Part shown: positions 1 to 13,434 of the stretch, in pieces
Layout: every line of letters begins with the position of its first letter
Position numbering within the stretch: the first letter of the stretch is position 1
Assembly: GCA_947044365.1 (NCBI GenBank)
Contig: OX345648.1
Location: 219,501 to 283,500 of the forward strand
DNA: 64,000 nt
Direction: 5' to 3'
DNA from: Petrosia ficiformis
Taxonomy: Eukaryota; Porifera; Demospongiae; Haplosclerida; Petrosiidae
Translations under genes and position numbers: made by a program
The notes under the pieces: generated by a model
Told to the model about the DNA's origin: nothing
What the model saw: only the letters and a program-made list of their open reading frames with translations
The model's database searches: none

Positions 1-623
1 GTAGATAGAAGAGGAAGAGATATGATAAATATAATTAATTGATAATGTATGAATATTTAATTAGATACTTACATATGCAATATTTAGTAAACAGCCAGAT
101 AATTACACGAGCTAATGATGGGACTCACTCAGGAACTTTAACCTAGTTCTAATACGAGGTCATTAAATCCCTTGCTTGTTATGTTATCAGGTAATACACA
201 GTATAGCACAGGGCTACTGAAATATTTAGCTAAATGAATTTAATACTATGAATGGACATTTCAAATTAATTTATTTTATTTATATATCAGTTCCTGGGAT
301 TCATAACTCTTAATGAAATACCAAAGATTATTAACACATTATATTGTAAATTAATTATTCCACAATATGTGTAGTAAGCCAACAACATTTGGTATCTAAG
401 AAGCTTAATAACAGCACTTCCTGGATACCGAATGTCCCTGATTTCTTGTATGCAATGATGGAATAAACAAGGATTTAAAGATAACAGTTTGATCTTAAAA
501 TTGTTAGTGCCCTTTTGTGAACATCAAGTGAAATATTATAAAGTATTAAAAAAATGAAATTATTGATTCAAAATAAAAGAAAATAAAATCCAACTTTTAC
601 TATGTAATGATTCAATATTATTT
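1..623. other. AT-rich non-coding edge: CLASP 3' region or intron
   Basis: No coding exon is recognisable here. If the CLASP reading frame ends at 624 this is its 3' flank. If the donor at 683 is used, it is intron leading to exons left of the window. The only recognisable piece is a short segment at 400-445 that resembles part of the hairpin at 30549-30618 in the AGPAT5 intron. Confidence 0.5.
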
Positions 624-3600
624 TTAGTCCTTGTAATTAGAATTGTCCTCACAATTAGAGTCATTGAGGTGCATGTTACTCACAGTTACTGGGTTTGGGT
701 ACTTGGCTGCATAAGGACTGATTGAAATCTCTGATGATATGGAAAATGAAGAGCGCTCCGAAGTAACACTGCCAGCATCATCATCATCATCAACTCCTCC
801 ACCCTGGAGATAAATAGATAGGTAAATAAATATATAGATAGATAGACAAATAGATGGAGAAATAATTGATTAACTCACAAAGTGTTTTAATGCATCTTGT
901 GATAATCCAGTTATCATTTTTTTTGGCAAGGATCCACTTTTACTTCTAACAGGTGAGCTATCATGATCCAATGTGGAATAATTCATACGTTTACTAGGAG
1001 TAACAGGGCGTTGCACAACACCATCTGATTGTTTACGAGATATAGGTTTAGTGGAGATTCTAATGGGAGCACCCAGACTAGAATCAGATACCAAGTTCTC
1101 TGAAGATTTACTGAGTTTTTTGTACGTTGAGAGACCTGGTTCAGTAGATCTTCGAGTTTTGTCAACTGCGACTTTCATTGTGGGAATACGAACTTTAATG
1201 GATGGAAGAATTGCACTGGAACTAGGGGGGCGTGGTGGTAATGAATCAAGTTCTATTGGATAGAATTACATGTAATAGACTGATACTCATACCAATAGAC
1301 TGATACTCATACCATTACCGAACAAATGAAAACATACATTAATAGACTGATACTCATACCAATACTGAAAATAATGAACACATGAAAAGATTGACTGATA
1401 CCCATACCGCAACAGACTGATACTGGTACTAATACAGACTGATACCCATACCAATACTGATGATTAAATTACATTACAATTAACAGACTAACCAAATACT
1501 CCTAAATTAGACTTCTTTAATTTAGATCTGACAAAGAAAAACAACAAATAAGTAAGAGAGAACAGGAAGGAAGGAGGGAGGGAGGGAGGGAGGGTGAGTG
1601 TGAAAGAGGGAGTAGGAAGGGTGGAGGATGTGACTCACTTGACTTGTGAGAGTTGAATTTGACCAGATGATGAGGAGCCATTTTTCTCATCATTTAAATG
1701 TTTTTGTACGTTAGAATCAAAAGAATCAAACAGTTTATCGGCAGCAGTTGGATAATGAGAATGATAACCCCAAAATGCTCTGAGGAAGAACACAGGGTAC
1801 ATCAATGATGGAAACAAAATACCTTTATTAGATAATTAATGAACACACACACACACACAAGTAAACCAGCTGTTATTTGGATTTAGTATCTACACTTTGC
1901 TCATGTGCCAATAGTTTAGTGATTAGAGCACTAGTTAGGGGATTAGTTAGGATGTTTTTTCCTATTCCCATTAATAATGACTAAAGTCTGTTCATACATG
2001 AGTATATGCAATGACCTCAAATTATGATGTGATGACTTTATATGTAATATAGTGTATAGTTTAATGTCATAAGGTTAATACATGATTATACTGTAACTCA
2101 ATAACTTATATGTACTATAGTGTATAGTTTAATGTCATAAGGTTAATACATGATTATACTGTAACTCAATAACTTATATGTATATAGTGTATAGTTTAAT
2201 GTCATAAGGTTAATACATGATTATACTGTAACTCAATAACTTATATGTAATATAGTGTATAGTTTAATGTCATAAGGTTAATACATGATTATACTGTAAC
2301 TCAATAATGAATTTAACATACAGAATTTAACATACACAAAAAAGATAATTATATGAAAATGGTGATGGTAAATATATTGTTGGTCATTCCATACTAAAAT
2401 TATGAACATTTATCTGAAGTCATGATGAGCTCACCTTCTCATAAATTTTCTTGCTGTAGGATCAGCATCTTTAAGGCCCTTTACTATCACCTCTTCAATA
2501 GCACTTCCAGCTCTGTCTAACACTGTAGTATCCCAAATGTGTGTGATCATATCTAAAAACTCAGCACAATATTTACGAGTAGCTGGTGACTTAGAGGTTT
2601 GTATACACTGAGTTATAGGCCCAACAAGACGGTAACTAGGACAATTCTAGAGAAAGAGAGAGAGAGAGAGAGAGGTGAATAGTAGAGATACATGATGTTA
2701 CAGGAGATGTAGAAAGAAAGAAAGAAATACACCTGAGGCAATGGAAAAATGAAAATGAGAGTTGCCTCAGGTTGGATTCAGACCCACGACACTCTATACT
2801 CCAGACAGATGCTCTACCAACTGAGCTACCAAGGCAGCCCAGCTGGCAGGGTCCGAATCAAACATCTCATACGCCTGTATAAACAGGCTAACTGAACATG
2901 TACATGAGAGGATAAACAGATAGACAGACAGTCAGACTAGATATAATTACTACAACACATACTATAGTGTAGTTATATACTCACTCTGATTAATATCTTC
3001 ATACACACAGCAGCTGAAGAGGCCATTATTTTAGCAGAGTTAGGTAATAAAGCAATCAGATTTGGTAACATTGCCTCAGCAAATTGAGCCATTTCCACTC
3101 TAAGATGGAACGATAGACAACTTAGTGTGATACAAGCCTCTCGTACAACTTGAGATCTTAAATCTTTGATTGATTCATTAAATGGTATCTCAAGTGTACG
3201 AAGGAGTGGAATAAATGTTTGTTGATCCATAACTTCACATTGTACGATAGCTTTTAATTCTTTGAGAGACTCTATCCTAGAATCCCACTCTGTTTTCTTA
3301 TTATTAAGAGTCTGATGTATTGATGAAATAGCTACCTCAATATCATGCTGTGTGAATATCTGTGAACGAGGAGAATGAATGTATAATGGTATGAGTTTAT
3401 GGGAATGTGGGTATGATGAATGAATGTATAATGGTATGAGTTTATGGGAATGAGGGTATAAGAATGTGGTTATGATGAATGAATGTATAATGGTATGAGT
3501 TTATGAGTATAAGAATGTGGGTATGATGAATGAATGTATAACAGTATGGGTTTATGAGAATGAGGATATGATGACTGACATACATTCATTTGTGGAATAT

Positions 3601-6179
3601 CAGAGAAAGCTTTGAGAAAGTCCTCTTCTACTAAAGCTCCTGAACCACCTCCTGAAGATAAGCCATTGGTCTTCCTTTTAGTAGCCAGTGAAGATATGGG
3701 TTGAGACGTCTGGGTGGACCCTTGAGTTTTAGCAGACGAGAGACTTGTTGAAGAGGAACATGACGAAACTGATTCATCCTATATGAAAGAAAGGAGTGGT
3801 CACATGACATTAAATGTAGTCACATGATATTTGAAAATTTGAATACAATAAGGTGCGGTTATGTATTGCAGTAATGAATATTTAATTAGAAAGATTAATG
3901 AATAATTAATAAGATATAACTTACATCATCTCCTGTCAGACCATTCACACCTCCCAATTTGTCAACTTCATCAAATTTTTTTAACACAATTTGAAGTTTA
4001 GAAGCTGGCAAACCTCTCTTGGACAGATCGATCCTCACCTTTACACCGACATGTTGATATATCTCTACCAAACAATCCAGAGCTCCTGATCTGACTTGAG
4101 CATTAGCATCTCCTAACATATCACATATTTTACCAACAAACTTAGACACTGAGATCTGACCGGATCCAAAACTAGAGAGATAGATAAATAGATTGATAGA
4201 TAGATAGATATTAGATAGATAGATAGATGCTCACAAGCTAAGAGTTCTACTGATATACAATAGACCTTGCTCTTTCACTCTCCAATTCTTGTGTGATAAA
4301 ACTCCTTCCAACACATATTCCAAGAATTTCTAATGATACATACATACAATAATACATGTACATACATACATACATATTCACATGTACATATATACATACA
4401 TACATACATGTACATATATACATACATTCATATATACATACGTACTATACATGTACATAGATACATACATAGTATTACATACACACTTGTACAGATGTAG
4501 ATTGTAACACACACAAGACACATACATACACATTACCTGAGGGCTGTTAACAGTGTCCTGCATAATCTGTTGTAACAGCATTTGTGATTTTTCTCTTACT
4601 TGTTCTTTAGCATCTCCTAGCTTCTCTCTAATCACTGGAACAACTATTTATATAATAATAACAAAAGATGATTCATGTATACTAACAATCACAAACTGTG
4701 ATGTGTACATATCGGGTATTACAAAAACATATGTACATACATACATACATACATACGTACATACATACATACATACAGTAGCTGACATTATTAAGTTTAT
4801 CACTTTACTTCAAATGTACTACACAGTATTACACCTTAGTACTATGCTATCACATACAAATGTAAAGGGAATTCACACATTACTATGATTACAGTATAAA
4901 GTAGTACTATAGTACTACTTAGAAGTACAGTTGACTATCACCTTATTAAAGTGTAGCTCCCATCTAAGTATGTAAACTTAATAAAGTCAGGTACTGTACA
5001 TACATACATACATGAATGTACAGTGTAGATACATAATGTACATACATACATACATGTACATATATACATGTACATACATACATGTACATACATACTAATA
5101 CCAATAGACTATTATCCTGTACATAAACATAGTAAAGAAACACAGTAGTAAAGAATCACTCAAAATATAGTGTACATGTACTAATAATTATATTAACAGA
5201 ATTAGTAAGGAAGTGCGTATATTTGATGTTGTTAACTACATGTACACAGTACATGTAGTGTTTACATATATAGTAAATACACTAAGTAGAATTTAATGAT
5301 GATGTAATATTTTGGTATGTAACTATGTACATGTATATATATATACATGTATGCACTATAATCATTTGTATGACTTCAGTTGTTGTGTGTTTGTGTTCCA
5401 AGAACTATTTCACAACATCAATACTCAATAGATTGCTAACTATTATGATGTTCTCTAGTATCAGTCCCTGGTATTGTTTAGGGCACAGTACTGTTCAATA
5501 CCTAATAAATGTAACTTCAAATACACAGGGGAACCAGGGATCCTAGTGTTACCTCTATCCTACAAGGGAATCCTAGTGTGTCATCTCTTTCCTACATGGC
5601 GATCCCAGTATAGCCTCATTCCTATTCCCATAAGGGGTTCACAGAGTGCCCTCATTCCTATTCCTATGTGGGGTTCACAGAATGCCCTCATTCCTATTCC
5701 CATATGGGGTTCCCAGAGTTGGCCTGCCTCGTTCCTATTCCCATATCAGTACAGTTATTGTGTATTATATATAATATGGTAGTGCATGTGTATGAATAAT
5801 GCATTATTTCATAACAAACTTGTCGATAGGAATGGTTTAAATTTATCTTTAAGTTCTATTATCATCATTATCAATATATCCATAGCAGACAGGGAAATCT
5901 GTAATAAATAAGAAAAGGTGTGCATTAATTAGAATAACTTCTAGTTCTCAAACTTAATTCACACTAAAACTTGATTGACCACGAACCATGTGACAACATG
6001 CATACCTTAAAATTACTGCTGCCCATCCATGATGCTAACCCTCCAATAAGTCTATCTAGGTCTTCAAATTCCTCTAAATCATTATTATCATCTCTCAAAT
6101 ACCCTAACAACTGATCTCCAGCTTGAAGTCTCACATGTGTATCAGTACTCAATACACCAGAGAGTATTTTCGCCTCCAT
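624..6179 (-). CDS. CLASP: CLASP-family microtubule plus-end protein (left end uncertain)
   Basis: CLIP-associating proteins bind tubulin through TOG domains and rescue or stabilise microtubules at plus ends, kinetochores and the cortex. The first exon (6006-6179) starts MEAKILSGVLSTDTHVRLQAG, matching the CLASP N-terminus. Exons near 5822-5898, 4540-4640 and 3925-4160 complete TOG1 (GDAKEQVRE; GDANAQVRSGALDCLVEIYQHVG; DLSKRGLPASKL). Exons near 3230-3360, 2990-3230 and 2440-2646 carry TOG2 (KDLRSQVVREACITL; LPNSAKIMAS). Exons near 1640-1800 and 875-1262 encode the following helix and a basic Ser-rich linker. The last visible exon either reads to a TAA at 624-626 after NSNYKD, or splices at a good GTGAGTAA donor at 683 to exons outside the window. 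Known CLASPs have a further C-terminal TOG region, so I favour a partial gene. The start codon is 204 bp from separase, divergently. Confidence 0.88.
1265..1465. repeat. Degenerate tandem repeat in CLASP intron
   Basis: Several imperfect copies of a unit containing gactgatactcataccaat, spaced irregularly by roughly 23 to 60 bp. The array starts right after the donor of the exon that ends at about 1263. Confidence 0.7.
2035..2310. repeat. 67-bp minisatellite, about 4 copies
   Basis: Four near-identical units with the core tttaatgtcataaggttaat, repeating about every 67 bp inside a CLASP intron. Copies differ by only one or two bases around tatatgta(a/c)tatag, so the duplication is recent. Confidence 0.9.
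2763..2836 (-). tRNA. tRNA-like element (tRNA-derived SINE head or tRNA pseudogene)
   Basis: Read on the minus strand, the 74 bases fold as a tRNA. The acceptor strands TGCCTTG and TGAGGCA pair with two wobbles. The D arm is GCTCAGTTGGTAGAGC, a perfect A-box. The anticodon stem TCTGT/ATAGA holds loop CTGGAGT, which would give anticodon GGA. The T arm is damaged: its loop is TCTGAAT instead of TTCGAAT and the stem has a mismatch. A serine tRNA should also have a long variable arm, which is absent. A short unique stretch and a TTTC tail (about 2711-2723) follow, as in tRNA-derived SINEs. It lies inside a CLASP intron. I consider a functional tRNA unlikely. Confidence 0.45.
3370..3570. repeat. 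About 57-bp minisatellite, 3-4 copies
   Basis: Imperfect units with gaatgtataatggtatgagt in a CLASP intron. Copies vary in length through internal deletions. Confidence 0.8.
4323..5092. repeat. (TACA)n-rich intron of CLASP
   Basis: Tracts at 4323-4500, 4733-4777 and 5000-5092 are built of tacatacatgta-type units around the small exon at about 4540-4640. In the minus-strand sense the first tract ends about 9 bp before the acceptor of the exon at about 4330. Confidence 0.8.
5530..5750. repeat. About 39-bp minisatellite in CLASP intron
   Basis: Five to six degenerate units with the core cctcattcctattcccat followed by ggggttcacag. Not coding in the CLASP frame. Confidence 0.8.
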
Positions 6180-6383
6180 GTAGTAAACTAATGTCTCTTA
6201 CTCTTCTTCTCTAGTAAAGGTAACTAATATCCAATATTCTTCGAATAATTATGCCTGTAACAACTCTGTCCTTCTTCCTCTCTCTCTACCTCTTAATAAC
6301 TATAACATTAATACGGTATTCTAATTACACGTAAAAACATGGTAATTTAATAATTTTAAAACTGGCGGGAAGAGGATTTAAAG
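6180..6383. promoter_or_regulatory. Divergent CLASP / separase promoter with E2F-like site
   Basis: The 204 bp between the two start codons contain GGCGGGAA at 6364-6371, the complement of the E2F consensus TTTCCCGCC, 12 bp before the separase ATG. A TTTAAA at 6377-6382 follows, loosely recalling the CDE/CHR pair of G2/M genes, although the spacing is longer than the usual 4 nt. No TATA box was evident. Confidence 0.5.
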
Positions 6384-9300
6384 ATGGAAGGAGAAAGGAT
6401 CTTGAAGGCTATAAGCAATGGAGAACACTTGGAAAAAATGGTAACAGATTTACAGGTATGTCATAATACGAAATAGGCTTTGTAATCATGATATATTACT
6501 ATATATATTTCTGTAGAATTACCTACATCCACTAGTTGCTGGTAAGACACCAAGTAAAAAAGTCGACATCAGAAAGTATCAATTGTTTGCTCTGAAAGCT
6601 CTAAAGCTAACGATCCAGATGTTAACTCATCATCACGAGTCACATGACATCACAACAAGTCACATGTTTCTTAAACTAGCTGAAGTATGTGTAGTCTCCA
6701 TGAAGTCACATTTCTTTGTAGATCAACAAATTGCGCCATTTAGTTTCGAAAAGCTTCTTGTACATCTAGCAAACCAAGCTGTACATTTCGTTACCATGGA
6801 AACAGTTGTATTATGTGTTGAGGTAATGAAGGAGAGATTGGTAGTTAATCATAACAAAGATAAAGGAAAAGAAGTGGAGTCATTAATAAGAAGTATTTCC
6901 GATGTTTTATGGAAAGCAGCAATACATCTTGAAAAATCAGATCATAAATCCGTTACCATGGTGATTAAATTAAGACAACGTTCAATAGAAGCACTTTTAA
7001 TTAACTCCACCCATTTTCCACTTGCTATTGAGAGGGCTATAATTTGTTTGAAAGGAGGTGTGGCTTATGGTGATGTCATCAATATGCTAATAACACAGTC
7101 TGTTGGTGCCTCCCAAGGTCACAAATTATGTATAATCTTATTACAAATATCAGTTCAGTTGTCATGCCTCACTACTTTCACCTTCCCACCATCACTAGCG
7201 ACACTCTTCACACAATGTACATCCACCCTCACTACTGTTAATGTATCGTCTTTCTCAACTTCGTCTTTAAATATTGTTATAAAAGCTATAGAAAATGTAG
7301 CAACTGGCATCTCAAGACTCCAGAAAATATCGAGGGAGACATCACATGTTACTCATGTGATGTATCAAAATCTCAAGAAACTCCTTTTATTCTACAACAA
7401 TTGTGTTGATTCTCAACTTCAGGCCACACCCACTGAAAATAGAAACCGGCTTGAATCCTCAGCCAAATCACGACAACTCTCAGCTCTGAATATTACTGCT
7501 AATATATTAATGGATTGTCTAATGACAGTTAAAGATGACTCTTCTCATGATCTCATTATTGATTGCTTACCATTAGTCCAGAGGTCAAAGGTCATATTAG
7601 ATTCTTGTTCCTCCCTCCCAGTAGCAGAATACAAATGGTTTGGTATAAGTGCTTATAATCTCGCTCTCCTTCTCTACCAAATGGAAGAATGGAGACATGC
7701 TATACCATTATTACAAATTGCTTGTGGTCACTTGTGTCATTGGTGTCACATGACATCTGATGATGTCACTGATGAGGTATGTGACATGTACGTATTCATT
7801 ATCATGTTTCTATGGTCTCTCTTTTAACCCAGGTCAAACTTATTAAAAAGTACAGCTTGCTTCTTGACTGTCTACACAAGGATCATCAGTATAACGTTGC
7901 TATGGAAACCATTTCATCCATAATGAAGTCACTGCCAACAAATCAAATCACAGATCATAATCACGTGACCACTCTTGTCTCACATTTTGTGAAAACGAAG
8001 CGTCTCATTAGAAGAGGAGAACATTGCGAAGATAAATTATTGTAAGATAATTATTGTTATTATCAATTCATTACAACTATTGCATCTTATAGATCAATGA
8101 GAGATGTGATGAGTGGTTGCCATGACAACAAGGTGATCATTTTGTGCCTTGAGGAGGAGCTGAACCAATATCATTGTTTGAAAGAGGATACAACATTATG
8201 GGAGTTGTTCGTTATACAACAATTACTATCATTATATAAGGGGCGTACCCATTCTATTAATCATGCTCGACTTTTAATCAAACAAGCTTCATTATATCAT
8301 AAATTAGAGGATGAGGATTCTTTAGACCACACCCCTTTAAATATGTTAGATGAAGCTATAGGAATACTAGAATCATGTGATGTTAGTGTGGCTGAGAGGC
8401 AGTGTTTGACGCTGGACCTTCTTGGGTTAGCTCATCTTTGGAAGAGCATATGTTTACACACGCAACATGTCAAGTGAGTGTATATAAATACCATTAATCC
8501 ATTAACCCATCCACTGATCCATTAGTTCAGGTACCAGTGATCACTCTATATTAGATAATGATATATCTCGGTGTCTGCAATTAGCTGTTAATTACTGGAA
8601 GACATCATGGGAGAAGATATCACATGACTCCATACCACCTGTAAGGACAGTTATAATTATTATAATGAATATTATTATATCTTTTATAGACCAAACACAG
8701 AGAATGTTTCCATCACTTCGTAACAACATGTAATCATCTACATCTCTGTGTATCACTGTGTCACATTTTCCACCTCTCATCCCTCACATTTCACACTTTA
8801 AACACATTAATATCACTTTGCCAATGGAACAGGACAGCAGACACACAAGATATCTTATCCACGTGTTTAGCCAGCAAGACACATCTTTTAATTAACACAT
8901 ATGGTGTCAAATATGTTGATGATGTTCTGTTGTGTCAATTGAAGGATGAAGCAAAAAGGCATTTTGATAATGGTAAAGAGAAAGAGATTGTGTGTGTGTT
9001 GCAATGTCAGATAGCTCTTGCAGCTGTTGAACTTCAAAGAGGAAAGGTTTGTAAAAATACATACATACATACATACAGATAAATGCATGGATGAGTGGAT
9101 GGATGGATGGATAGATAGATACATAGATACATAGATATATAGATAGATGAATTGACAGACTAACAGATGGATACTTATTATATTAATAATCTCTTTTAGT
9201 TATGTTCATGTAATGATATATTACAACAAGTATTATCTCATCCGCTGTTACTTCGTAACTTTTCAATATCTCACAAACTAACTGCGTCTATATCTTCACT

Positions 9301-10976
9301 AACATCACAATATATTCAGTCATTGTCACAACCTATTGTCGATACGGAAACCTGTTTAACAAGTTTGACCACTTCATCAAGCCCTGTTTGTATCCGTTGT
9401 TTAAACAATGGTATGAATGAATGTACATGTACCAAACATGGGAATGAGTCTACTGGTTTGAGGATCAGTCTTACAGATCTGGAACTAGCACTTGATAGTC
9501 TTAAACTAACTAAAGGACTAGTATATACTCATATTAATGGTATCGTTAAAGACCACGCCCACAAATCATCTCAAGACTTCGACCAAACCTCACTTGATGA
9601 TGCAATATTAATAGAGGATGAATCCAAGTCATGTGACCTAGACACACCCACTTCAGCCACCTTTCTCAACTCCCCTTCTAATAGCATTTGGAATAACATA
9701 TATGATTTATTAGAATCTCTTCATAGAGTATCAACACTTTATCTCGGGTATGGAATGGGGAAAGAGGCTGAACATTACGCTAGAGAGGGGACAGAACTAG
9801 CTAAAATATTATGTTTGAAATATTGGTAAGTAAAATACTTGTTTTAATAATTATAATTATAACTTGTTAAACAGGTATGTCAGGTTTCTTATCATAATAT
9901 CTGAAATTAAAGAGGTAACTGGAGATATAACGATGTCAGACTCGCTTAGAAAACAAGTTGAACAACTTCTTGAGCTAGATCTCAATAACAGTGTGTCCAG
10001 AGATGATGAAACTTCATTAGTCGAAAAGATGGATCAACTCTCCATTAACTCCACCCATTCAACCACGCCCACATTTTTACATTCATCAACTTGTCGATGT
10101 CTTAATTGTGTTAATCCTCACAGGGTCATCCTCACACTTTCATACCTAAATCAGTTAATTAGACGATGGAAATATCCTGATAAATTACTAGAATATTCAA
10201 AGTCTATTCTTGAATTAGGATGGCTTCCAGTACACGAGGAGATATCTAATAAAAAGGGGGAGGGGCCTACCAGACAACGAGGAAGGAGAAGAAAAGGTGA
10301 AGTCAAACAAGAAACAAGTCATTCGGACATAATTTTACCATATCATGTGATAAAAACTACCTTGAATGTACAACGTCTAGTTTCGTTGGGTCATGTGACC
10401 AAAGCCATACAACATGGAGATAGGTTTTTAAAGACAACAGAATCTTTGATACATTCTTACATACATATACCACATCTCAGATTATGTCTAGCGGAGCTTC
10501 ATTTTGTGTTAGGCAAAGCCAAGTTCAAGAATATCGACCAGCGATTGGCTAAGAATATATGGGAGGGTGTGAGTTGTGAATGTTTGCGTGCTGGTGAGAG
10601 TGGTGATAGACAAGATCGAAAACCAATGTCACAAAGGACTGTTTGTAGTGACAATGATAAAAACACAGTTGTGTCAAAAAGACGTGTAAAATCAACTTCT
10701 AAATATAATGAAGCTACAAGACCTAAAGAGCATAATGACCACACCCATTTATTACTACCATTTTTATCACATTTTCTAATCTCTTATCAACTTCTCTCTC
10801 CCACTACTCTTTCTCTGTCACTAACACGAGCCTTGTATCATATCCTTGGTATTACTCTTTCAACATGGCAGACAGACCTAGCCGTACATTTTCTTTTACT
10901 GGCTTCTTATCTGTCTTTCAATTTTGAAACTATCTTGTGGATTAGAAAGAAAATGAGGTATGTGTGAAATATATTA

Positions 10977-11015
<39 letters not shown>

Positions 11016-13434
11016 GTTTTTATTTTCCTCAGAAAACAAGTTAAAAATTCAACTTGCTCTATTATAGACGACATTCTATCTAGTCTCACCTCCTCCTCCT
11101 CCTCCTCTCCCCTGACTTTTAATCTTTCTCAAGCCAGATCAGTTCTATATCCATTGACACGCCCACTTCCATTATCCTACACCACTCAACTTATTAATAA
11201 TTTACCTAACAATTGGACTTATTGTAACTTACAAATAATTGGAAGAATTGATAACGAAGAAGAGAAAGTACTTGTGATTGTGAGGGTAAGACATGGGAGA
11301 GAGTGTGTGATGATGAAGATACCTTTAGAATCAACCACAAAGGTATGTTACCTAATCCCTATACTGCTTCATTTATTTTCTTTCGTTAGCCCTCTAATGA
11401 CGTGGTAGTAAATCTACTTGATGTTTTTAATACCTCATTACTGGATGAGTTTAGTTCTATAATGAAAGACAGCACCGAGAGTACATTATTAACTGACAAA
11501 AGAAAATGGTGGACTACTAGAAGAAACCTGGACAAACAGATCAAAGTACGTATGTATGTGTGTAGTAAGTGTCTTGGTACATGTATATGTGTACATGTAT
11601 ATGTATGTACATGTATGTGTGTATCTGTGTACATGTATGTATGTGTGTATCTGTGTACATGTATGTATGTGTGTATCTATGTACATGTATGTATGTGTGT
11701 ATCTGTGTACATGTAATCATGTATGTATATGTGTATCTGTGTACATGTATGTATGTGTGTATCTGTGTACACGTATGTATGTGTGTATCTATGTACATGT
11801 ATGTATGTGTGTAAACTGTGTATCTGTGTACATGTATGTATGTGTGTATCTATGTACATGTATGTATGTGTGTATCTGTGTACATGTAATCATGTATGTA
11901 TGTGTGTATCTGTGTACATGTATGTATGTGTGTATCTATGTACATGTATGTGTGTATCTGTGTACATGTAATCATGTATGTATGTGTGTATCTGTGTACA
12001 TGTATGTATGTATGTATCTGTGGTGTGTACAGTGTACATGTGTTGGTAACTTGGTATGTGTATAGCATATTGTAATCACATTGTTTTTGTATGTGTGTGG
12101 GTGAGTATATATTAAATTATAATCATAGATATTGAAGACACGTAGTAATAATATTCATATAGCATTGTGGATACATAATGATATTCATTACATTCATTAC
12201 ATTTGTTACTATTAATAGATTGACACACCCATTTCTTTAATTTGCCATCAATTAAGATTCATAGGTTAATAATATTTCCATTTAGGAGCTCTTAGAAAAT
12301 TTACAGACAACATGGTTTAAAGAATGGAGGTTTTTATTACTAGGGGCCACCTCTTTGTCTTTCTCTAATGTTACATCACTGCTAAAGGAACACAATATTC
12401 ATGCTGCTGAGACATGGGCCGAGGCTTTGGTAGGAGGGGCTTATGAACTTCGTAAGACTGAAGTCAAAGTAGTTTTAGAAACTTTGACTGGGAAATGTAA
12501 TACTGTGTTATTGAACAAAGTATACGATTGTTTAAAGGTATTGCAGTCATCTGCCACACCCCCTGAACCACACCCATTAATTATATCTCTTGTTCATCCT
12601 CTTCATGATCTCCCAATTGAGAGTATGAAAATGTTGTCTAATCAGCCTGTGTCTCGTATACCTTCTCTGCCATTCCTCTCTGCCTACGTTCTCCTGCAGT
12701 CCAAAAGAAGTTGTTCCTCTATCGATCCTCGTGAGACATATTATGTGATTAATCCATCTGGAGATCTTCGTAATACCGAAAGGACTTTTGCTAAATGGTT
12801 TGCTAAAGAATTAGGCTGGGAAGGTGTTGTTGGGAGACCACCTACCTCTGAAGAGTTTGTGTATGGATTTGAAAAGAGAAATACATTTATGTGAGATAAA
12901 TAGATAGATATATAGATAGGTAGAACTAATGTATTGTGTCTTTATCTAGTTACTGTGGACATGGACGAGCAAGGGAGTATTTAGGTAGTGGACGAGTCCA
13001 GGAACTCAACTGTGAGGCTACTATCTTACAAATGGGCTGTAGTTCGGGGAAACTAGAGGTTTATTACTATGTCCATTATTAATATAATATAATATTCATT
13101 TAATCTTATTCCTATACAGGTGTTAGGTAATTTAGAACCTACAGGAATGGTATTGAACTTTCTACTTGCTGGATGGTGAGTTACACAGTATAACAAAAGC
13201 ATATGTTAAGTATCATTTATACATAGTCCATGTCTGGTTGTGAATCTTTGGGATGTCACAGATCAGGACATTGATAGATTCTGTTCAACATTAGTGAGTG
13301 AGTGGCTATCAGGTCCTGGCACTACTGATCATTACAAGCTACTGGAAATTGTTTCTCAAGCACGTCAGAGTTGTAAACTGAAATATCTTGTTGGAGCAAG
13401 CCCTGTAGTATATGGACTACCTGTTACTAGATAG
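6384..13434 (+). CDS. ESPL1: Separase (separin), cohesin-cleaving cysteine protease
   Basis: Separase cuts the cohesin kleisin at anaphase onset. The start ATG at 6384 gives MEGERILKAISNGEH and splices to 6516. About 14 exons give roughly 1,800 residues by my tally, close to the animal family size. The long helical N-terminal region is poorly conserved. The C-terminal peptidase C50 domain is clear: ETYYVINPSGDLRNTE (12735-12785), catalytic His in IYCGHGRA (codon 12960-12962), and catalytic Cys in LQMGCSSG (codon 13038-13040). Further conserved pieces are LEPTGMVLNFLLAG, then CLVVNLWDVTDQDIDRF, and the terminal KYLVGASPVVYGLPVTR. The His and Cys are on one small exon. Basic, low-complexity RQRGRRRKGEVKQE at about 10275-10310 may be a localisation or cleavage region (inference). 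Confidence 0.95.
11546..12040. repeat. (TATG)n array in separase intron, starting at the 5' splice site
   Basis: The intron begins GTACGTATGTATGTGTG right after exon end ATCAAA. It continues as a higher-order array of tgtatgtatgtgtgtatctg units separated by tgtacatgta. All six frames are nearly open because the units lack stops, so the long translations across it are not genes. Confidence 0.9.

Noticed and set aside
2763..2836. Functional tRNA-Ser(GGA)
   Set aside because: The T-loop is mutated, a T-stem pair is lost and the long serine variable arm is missing, so I list it only as tRNA-like.
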